Shown: one piece after another, positions 57,541-64,000 of the stretch
Position numbering within the stretch: position 1 is the first letter of the stretch
Layout of the letters: each line of letters opens with the position of its first letter
DNA from: Tretioscincus oriximinensis
Lineage: Eukaryota > Chordata > Lepidosauria > Squamata > Gymnophthalmidae
Direction: 5' to 3'
DNA: 64,000 nt
Assembly: GCA_022410635.1 (NCBI GenBank)
Contig: JAJVDF010000028.1
Coordinates: 1,025,301-1,089,300 of the forward strand
Program-made: the position numbers and the translations under genes
Notes under the pieces: generated by a model
Told to the model about the DNA's origin: nothing
Databases searched by the model: none
Seen by the model: only the letters and a program-made list of their open reading frames with translations

Positions 57541-60500
57541 GTACATGTAGCAGGGGTATAGGAAGAAATTACAATTAAAAATATGAACAGTGTGCTCAGA
57601 CCAGAACCGATCTTGACTACCAGAAGATGTGGTGAGCATAGTCATCTTTGGCCACTTATTTACTATGTTTCTCATGCAAAACAACTTTGTTCAGCAGTTT
57701 GTGGCACAAAACAGCTTAATTCAATTAGCTTATGACAGGAAAACACTACCTGAGTTCACAATATCCTTTCCTTGGATGAAAGAGCGGCAAGATTAATATG
57801 CCAATGTGGGCATCCAAGCTGAATAGTTGATTTAATAACTGCACTTGGTTTGCCTATCCTGAAATGCCTGAATGTTTACATTTATTTACCATTTCCTCAA
57901 CAACATCTGGAGCTGCATGTTGAGGGGTGCTTGGAGGTCTTACAGAAGGTGTGTACTGTTTCCAGTGCACCATTTTTTTCCTTTGCCATAACCCACCAAG
58001 AGCTTGACTTTCTGTGTAAATTGTTTGCTGCTCATAAGAAGATTCATGCTGAAATTACTAGTGGACAGAAGGCTGTTTCTCTACTTAGAGGCTTGCTTAA
58101 TGCAATTCAGGAAACATGCCACAGCCTAGTGCTAGCAGAATATGGAGTTGACCTCTGAATGCAAATCAATCATTCATGTCATCTCATTTTAAAAATTACC
58201 CAAGGAAACATTTACAGTTGATTATTGATGAGATTTCTAGTCCTGCTGCTTCTTCTGAACCTGCACCAAACCTCTGAGAAAATTGTCCAAGACATTCAGA
58301 ACTTTTCCTACCAAATATGAGAGCATGCATACATGTGTGTTTTTGGCCATACTGTTTTCTTTCTCTCCTGTGAAAATCATCCTTGACCAAGACTTCAAGA
58401 AAGATATAAATCTTGCTGCTCCCTCTGCCTTGTTCTCTGCCACTTTTACCAAAATTCACTTTACTCTGCCTATTTCTTGGCTTAATTGCTTATCATTAAA
58501 TATTAAAGATTCGACTCCTTCTTTAACAGAGAAGGGAAGTTATAGCTGAACCTCATTAATTCATTTCAAAAGTGCTAACTGATATTTATGGAGGGAAACT
58601 GATAGACGAGTTCACTGTATTGAAGGGCTTTGATCCACATGTTCCCAGTCCCACGTATTCAACTGAATTCCACTGTTATTTTCTCCTAAAAAAACTACCT
58701 TTCCAACTATTAGCAATAAGCCTAAGGTTACCAGGTCACAAAATTGGAAAGCAGAACAAAGTAGGATAAAGGTAGGACTAAACTTTAAAAAAAAGAGTTG
58801 GATTCGTCCTCAAGTAGACCCCACAAATATTTCTCCCTCCAAAATTATAGACATGTCCTGATAAATTAAGTAATTTGGTAACTCTAAACAAGCCCTATTT
58901 GACATACACACAAAAAATCCTTGCACTTTTAGGGACCAATTGATGTCCAGTCCATTTCTCAGCTTTATCTTTTTTGCCGAAGTTTATATTTCTCAATGCA
59001 AGCCACTGTTTATTGCAAAAATCTTGTACTTCAAGTTGTTGCACTATTCAGCTAATTTCCCTCCATTTTGATATTCTTTTTATTTACTGCGTAATAAAAT
59101 TACGGTACTACCTATACCTTTTACATTTAATACAAGCAAATTCTGCATCAAAATCAACCCAGTTATTTCCCCCTCCCATGAATCCAATGGTGTCAACTGT
59201 CAAATCAAACTTTCAGTCAGTAAAAGATCCTTCTTTAGGGAGCATTGAAAGTTACATTGTTGCCTGATACATGTCTTAATCTATATCATTTAACATTATC
59301 CTATACTTTTTCTAAAAAACAACAACCTTCTTTCTTCTGTTTTATCCTCATATATCCTGTGAAACAGAAGTGACAATGATCAGTCCCAGGTCACAAAACT
59401 AGTTTCCAAGAATAAATAAGGACTTGAAACTTGGCCTTACAGGTCCTAGTTCCAGTTTGTAGATGCCACATCATTCTAATGATACATCACTAGTGTACAC
59501 AGTCGAAATCATTTCGGGAGAGGGTGTGCGTGTTTTTAACTGACTTTCATTGTGATCTATGTTAAGGCTACAAGTCTAGGGCAGAATATTTATTCAAACA
59601 AGCAAGCAACTACCCACAATATAGTAATCATAATGATTTCTAAAATGTTTTTGAGTGTTTTGATTTAGCTGTTTCAATATAATGTTCTAATGTTTTCACA
59701 TTTTGTTCCAATCCTATAACAAACATTATTTCAGGCACACTAATAGTTTAAATCAAGAAGCAATAAAATCCAGAACTATTGGGGGGAAAATTGAATTAAC
59801 TTGCGCTTACTAGAGACGTTCTTGTTACTAATCCCCAACAGAAACACTTGCATCTAATATGAAGCTTCTACATGGAAATATATTAACAAATTCAATATTA
59901 TGAAGCCTGGACTTTACAAATTTCTCTAATATGTCCTCTTTATTAAATTCATATATTTATAAAACTTACTTTATTATATTGGTTTGTCAGATCTAGCTGA
60001 TTCATAAACTATACTTAATGAATCTTACATTTGACTGAATACACAAACTTGCCTAACATTGTGTCACACCTGCAGTGGTTTCCTGTGTCGCTTGACATTT
60101 TGGCCTCAATCCACTAAATTTATTAGACACAGTTCCCTTGCTCAAGGTCTATATACCTTCCCAGTAAGTCAACTACTTCACACAACCAAGGAAATCAGTT
60201 GATGCTCATGAATGGTTACTGCAAAATAAATTAAGGTGATAAACAAAAGATTTTGCTGTTAACAGACTTATATTGCTTGCAGATTGTATTCTGAACTTTG
60301 TCTATATTCGCACTTATTAAATAATTTACATCCAAGGTTTGTAAAGCAGATCTACAATAAATGTTTTAAATAATCAGAAACATAAGAAATGTTAAATACT
60401 GTTATATTTAGCGTCATTCTTATAACTATGTAATCCACATTACAAAGTGTTGTTTTCAGTACATTTGTACACATATGGATTCCATGTTAAAATTTTTGTA

Positions 60501-61469
60501 AGGTGGAATAGAAAAGGGAATAGAAAAGGGAATAATTACTTAAATATTTCTAAATAGTCCGAATGTATCAGTTATTCCAATTCACTTAAATGCTTCCACT
60601 TGTAGTGATGTTAGGAATAAACGATTTTATGTAGTCGATGCATAGTTTTACTGCTTACTACATAGCTTATATATAAAGCAAAATGAGATCTTTTTACCAT
60701 TCTGCAAAAGAACTGCCAATAAAACTATTAATATACTGCTTTTTATCATACCTTTATTTATTTAAATTTCTGGTTTACCTTATATCCAAAGGTCTCAGAA
60801 CAAGACAGACAAAAAAATATTCTAATAGCAGACACAGTAGATATGGAGCACGTGTAGATATCTTCCTGACCTCAAAGCAACAGATCTTTCTACAAAAAGA
60901 GAAGGGGGTGGAAGAGTTGGATTATACACCCCAGTTTTCACAACCCAAAGGGACTTAAAATAACTTTTGTAACCTTCCTTTCTTCTCTTCACAACAGACA
61001 ACTTGTGAAGTAGGTTGGGCTTAGAGAGCTCTTAAGAACTGTGACGAACTCAAGGTCACCCATCTGGCTTCTTGGAGGAGTGTGCAAGCAAACCAGAGTG
61101 TAGAATTCGATATTCTAACCATAACATCAGACTTGTCTTACTTTAAGCCTTATTCTGGGATTTATCTTCGAATAGAGATCTGCCATCTGTATTTAATGCA
61201 GATTATGATAGGCCCCAAATATCCCAGAATAAGGTACAGTATAAGAAGGACCAAAGTTCATGTGGGTAAAAGGAGAGGGGCTGTCATCCATAGAATGACT
61301 TCAAGATGGGATTGTTCACATAACCCTTCTGTTTGGCTGAACAGAACTGCCTTATGTGTAAATAAGACATGCATATAAAATACCATAACCTCTAGGCTTC
61401 CAGAGTTTCTAATGTTCCCTGAGTTTTGGTGAATTGTCTTTCAACCTTTTCCTTCATTTCCCAGAAAGA
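57541..61469. other. mostly unique; unrecognised frame at 57820-58158; L2-like tail at 60745-60800
   Basis: The plus-strand frame 57832-58158 is open for about 108 codons with protein-like content (FAITHQELDFLCKLFAAHKK, TSGQKAVSLLRGLLNAIQE). It ends in TGA and has no visible splice context. I do not recognise it. A retrocopy remnant is possible. A minus-strand L2-like tail (TTTATTTATTTAAATTTC, CCAAAGGTCTCAG) lies at 60745-60800. An imperfect inverted pair (TTATTCTGGGATTT / ATATCCCAGAATAAG) spans 61142-61235. Confidence 0.4.
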
Positions 61470-61900
61470 GCATAAGAACATAAGAACATAAGAAGAGCCA
61501 TACTGGATCAGGCCACAGCCCATCAAGTCCAGCATTCTGTGTCACATAGAGGCCCACCAGATGCACCTGGGCAGTCCGAACAGAGGAAAGCAAAATATGC
61601 TCCTGTTCATGACTCCCTGCAAATGGTATTTCAGGAGTCCTGCCTGTTGCTCCATCCCAGAGGCAACATCCAGATATCCTTCCTAGTATCCATTTATACC
61701 TTTAGTGTCCATAAACCTGTCTAGTCCTGTCTTGAAACTATCCAAGCTGTTAGCTACCACTACCTCTTCAGGAAGTAAATTCCACAGGCCGATGACCCTC
61801 TGGGTGAAAAAATACTTTCCTTTGTCTGTTCTCACTTTTCTACCCAACAGTTTTAAGGAGTGCCCTCTGGTCCTTGTGTTGTGTGATAGAGAAAACAAGT
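61470..61900 (-). mobile_element. CR1-like LINE 3' fragment
   Basis: The reverse-strand terminus carries AAGAACATAAGAACATAAG, the 3' linker, then an intact 71-codon frame (61898-61683). That frame includes GRKVRTDKGKYFFTQRVIGL and PEEVVVANSLDSFKTGLDRF, close to the CR1 copy at 1755-1961. It is the least mutated CR1-like fragment here. 5'-truncated at about 61900. Confidence 0.88.
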
Positions 61901-62224
61901 GTAAAAGAGCACCAATCTGTTTGAAGAAAGGAAAAATAGAGGTACTTTCTCTGCAACAAAAATGTCATTAATCTACCACAGGGTAAAAGGCACTGCTTCC
62001 AGACATCACTTAATCCTTTCCAAATGCTCTGGGTACATAAAGTTAACAGTTTGATTTTTCATCATGAGTATGTGTGTTATATAAAAAGTTCTATCATGTA
62101 ATTGTAAGTTGTTTCTAACTATCTTGACTTTTTTATTATAATATTTTAATTGAAATGGCTCATATGATACCTGCAGCAGCACTTCTCATCTTAAAAAGTC
62201 GCAACCAAATCCAATGCCATATTT

Positions 62225-62525
62225 TAAAAAATTATTTATTATTTATTTATATTTTATATCTCGCCCTATACCCGAAGGTCTCAGGGCGGCCAACAATAAA
62301 AACAATACAAAATTCCTTTAGGTATTTGGGACCCAAGTTATTTAGGGCCTTATAAGTTAAAGTTAACACCTTGGGTTGAGCTCGGTAGCAGGTTGGGAGG
62401 CAGTGCAGCTCTTTTAAGACCAACATGATGTGTGTCCAGCCAGTTGTTCTAGTCAGCAGTCTAGCTGGTGTATTTTGCACCTGCTGTAGCTTCCAAACCA
62501 TTTTCAAAGGCAGCCCTATATAGGA
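62225..62525 (-). mobile_element. L2-like LINE 3' fragment with internal deletion
   Basis: Tail (CGCCCTATACCCGAAGGTCT) then, after a deletion of the terminal coding part, LKELHCLPTCYRAQPKVLTL and ARLLTRTTGWTHIMLVL. These match the same blocks of the 21261-21905 copy. Open for 86 codons but truncated at both ends. Confidence 0.82.
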
Positions 62526-64000
62526 TCTGTTTTGAAAGGACTTGTGTGTCTTACATGATGTAAATTTAGGATATTAATCAAATTTGATAAAGTATGACCC
62601 CTAGGTCAATTTAGGCCTTATCCATCATATTACAATGCTGTCTATGGTAGAGGACTGATTCTTAACACTGCCTATTGGTAAATCCCCATACATTTTAAGG
62701 CATTCATAATCATGAGTGTTTGCTTACAACCCCTTCATTTGATCTTATTTCACAGACACGAAGAATTAACGGTTCAACTCTGGCAAAGGATTTTTTCCAG
62801 GCAGATTATCAATCTAGGCAGGAAAACATGCTCCTTACGTAGTGTAAATACTAATGCATCTCTGTAAATTAGAATATCATGGAAAAGTAAATTTATTTCA
62901 GTAATTCAATTCAAATAGAGTTACTCACATATTATATAAATTTATTGCATATGTAGTGGCTTCCAAGTTGTCTTTAATGTAGCCCAAGTTATAGTAACAA
63001 ATGTAACAAAAGCTACGTGCCTTTGGTAAATAAATAAATAATTATAAATAAATAAATAATTATAGTTATAAATAAGTTTTGTTGTTGTTATTATTGTTAT
63101 TATTCATTTTTGATAATCCATTTTAGAGATTATGGGAATGTAAGAATGTGAGCCATTTTAATTGTCCTTTTGTCAAGGTTAGGCTTCAACAGGTTTCTAA
63201 TAGGAACTGTGTTCAATTAGTTACAGACCTGCTGTTTGAAGTACTTTGCAATTTCTTCAGCAGATGCAAATTAATGACCACATTGTAATTTGACCAACTA
63301 CCAAATTTTAATTAATTTATTTAAAAATAAATAAATAACATTTATTTAAAAATAAATAAATAAAAGCTCCAAATAGCATACTCGGAAGGAAGTGTTTAAC
63401 CAGTTCCTCTGCATTGTTACCTAATATGCACACCTCCCCTCAACTGCTCTCAGCAATACTAGTGACAAAATATTAGAATCAATACTTTTCACTCAGGCTA
63501 GAAAATCCATAGTCTGGAAGGATGTAATTTGTATTGAAATACTGTAAAAGGAGGAAGGTTTCACATTCTCGTCCCATCACTGCTGCTCTGATAAAATCTA
63601 GACTTCTCCATGGCTTTTTTCATTAAAAATTTAAGGTGTCAGTAAAGAAGATCATGACACTCCCACATAACAGGGCTTACAGTCCAAATATTGAAAGAGT
63701 ACAAAATTGTTATTTCACCCATAGGCCATCTGTACAATGTCTGTGCAAGGCTTCTTTAAATAATGGCAAGACAGATGCAGAACTGGCATTTCTTGTACTT
63801 TTACTTTCAAAACGATAACAGTTTAGTTTCGGTTGACAATACGTTTCCCCCACTAAGCTTTCTGAAATCATACTTGTAATACTGATTTTTTTCCATTGTG
63901 TAACATAGCAGATTACCAGCAAATAATTATTATCAATTATTACTTTGAACCTAGAGAAAACTGGAGGTTAAGGGATCTATGGAAATCCAATCTTCTCATT
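62526..64000. other. AT-rich sequence with TAAA-type microsatellites
   Basis: TAAATAAATA runs at 63025-63075 and 63320-63365, the latter including a duplicated and partly inverted unit (ATTTATTTAAAAATAAATAA). No gene or element end recognised. Confidence 0.45.

Noticed and set aside
63320..63365. TAAATAAATA duplication near the right edge as a mobile element
   Set aside because: It is a simple-sequence tract. The apparent inverted symmetry is a by-product of TTTA/TAAA composition.
1..64000. CRISPR arrays, prokaryotic operons, toxin or defence systems
   Set aside because: No regularly spaced repeats, no dense coding and no ribosome-binding pattern. Spliced exons and sauropsid repeats show a eukaryotic genome.

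Overview
This is vertebrate nuclear DNA, AT-rich and full of decayed retrotransposons and short inverted-repeat DNA transposons. The repeat set (CR1-like and L2-like LINEs, a Penelope-like element, hAT-type and mariner-type non-autonomous elements, a tRNA-derived CORE-SINE) points to a non-avian sauropsid, most likely a squamate reptile. That assignment is inference from repeat families. Scattered single N bases suggest a draft assembly. Nothing prokaryotic, no operon and no CRISPR array was seen.

The only host gene I can support is on the minus strand. Four short exons (16247-16292, 15363-15427, 6684-6744, 346-418) have GT/AG borders and compatible phases, and encode about 80 residues that I recognise as the N-terminal third of CDIN1 (C15orf41, codanin-1 interacting nuclease 1). 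The first coding exon was not found and probably lies beyond the right edge. The rest of the protein lies beyond the left edge. So at least positions 1-16292 are CDIN1 intron and exon sequence, and much of the remainder is probably 5' intron or flank.

Layout: 0-5 kb holds a CR1-like LINE split by a solo LTR, a terminal-inverted-repeat element and a Penelope fold-back. 6-13 kb holds a small MITE, a CDIN1 exon, a purine tract, a long perfect hairpin, a Charlie-like hAT and LINE tails. 13-20.7 kb is mostly unique and carries two CDIN1 exons. 20.7-22.4 kb is an L2-like LINE with a nested retrocopy, then a SINE. 26-29 kb has two hAT-type elements, one mariner-type element and a CR1. 34.5-37.7 kb has a MITE, a solo LTR, an L2 and a U6 snRNA retropseudogene beside another retroinsert, the two sharing one target site. 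40.2-43.1 kb has L2 and a second non-LTR LINE plus a 571-bp fold-back hAT. 44.6-46.9 kb has L2, a Penelope-like element with a GIY-YIG endonuclease remnant, and a second Penelope fold-back. 46.9-51 kb is repeat-poor. 53.06-54.05 kb is a sharply bounded GC-rich LTR-like or promoter-like insert. 55-64 kb mixes MITE, L2 and CR1 copies in AT-rich DNA.

The most interesting signals are structural: perfect palindromes with target duplications from Penelope ends, hammerhead-like motifs inside those ends, a three-copy target-site repeat around the U6 insertion, a palindromic hAT element, and a TATA box inside a perfect 10-bp inverted repeat. I found no clear new multi-gene system.
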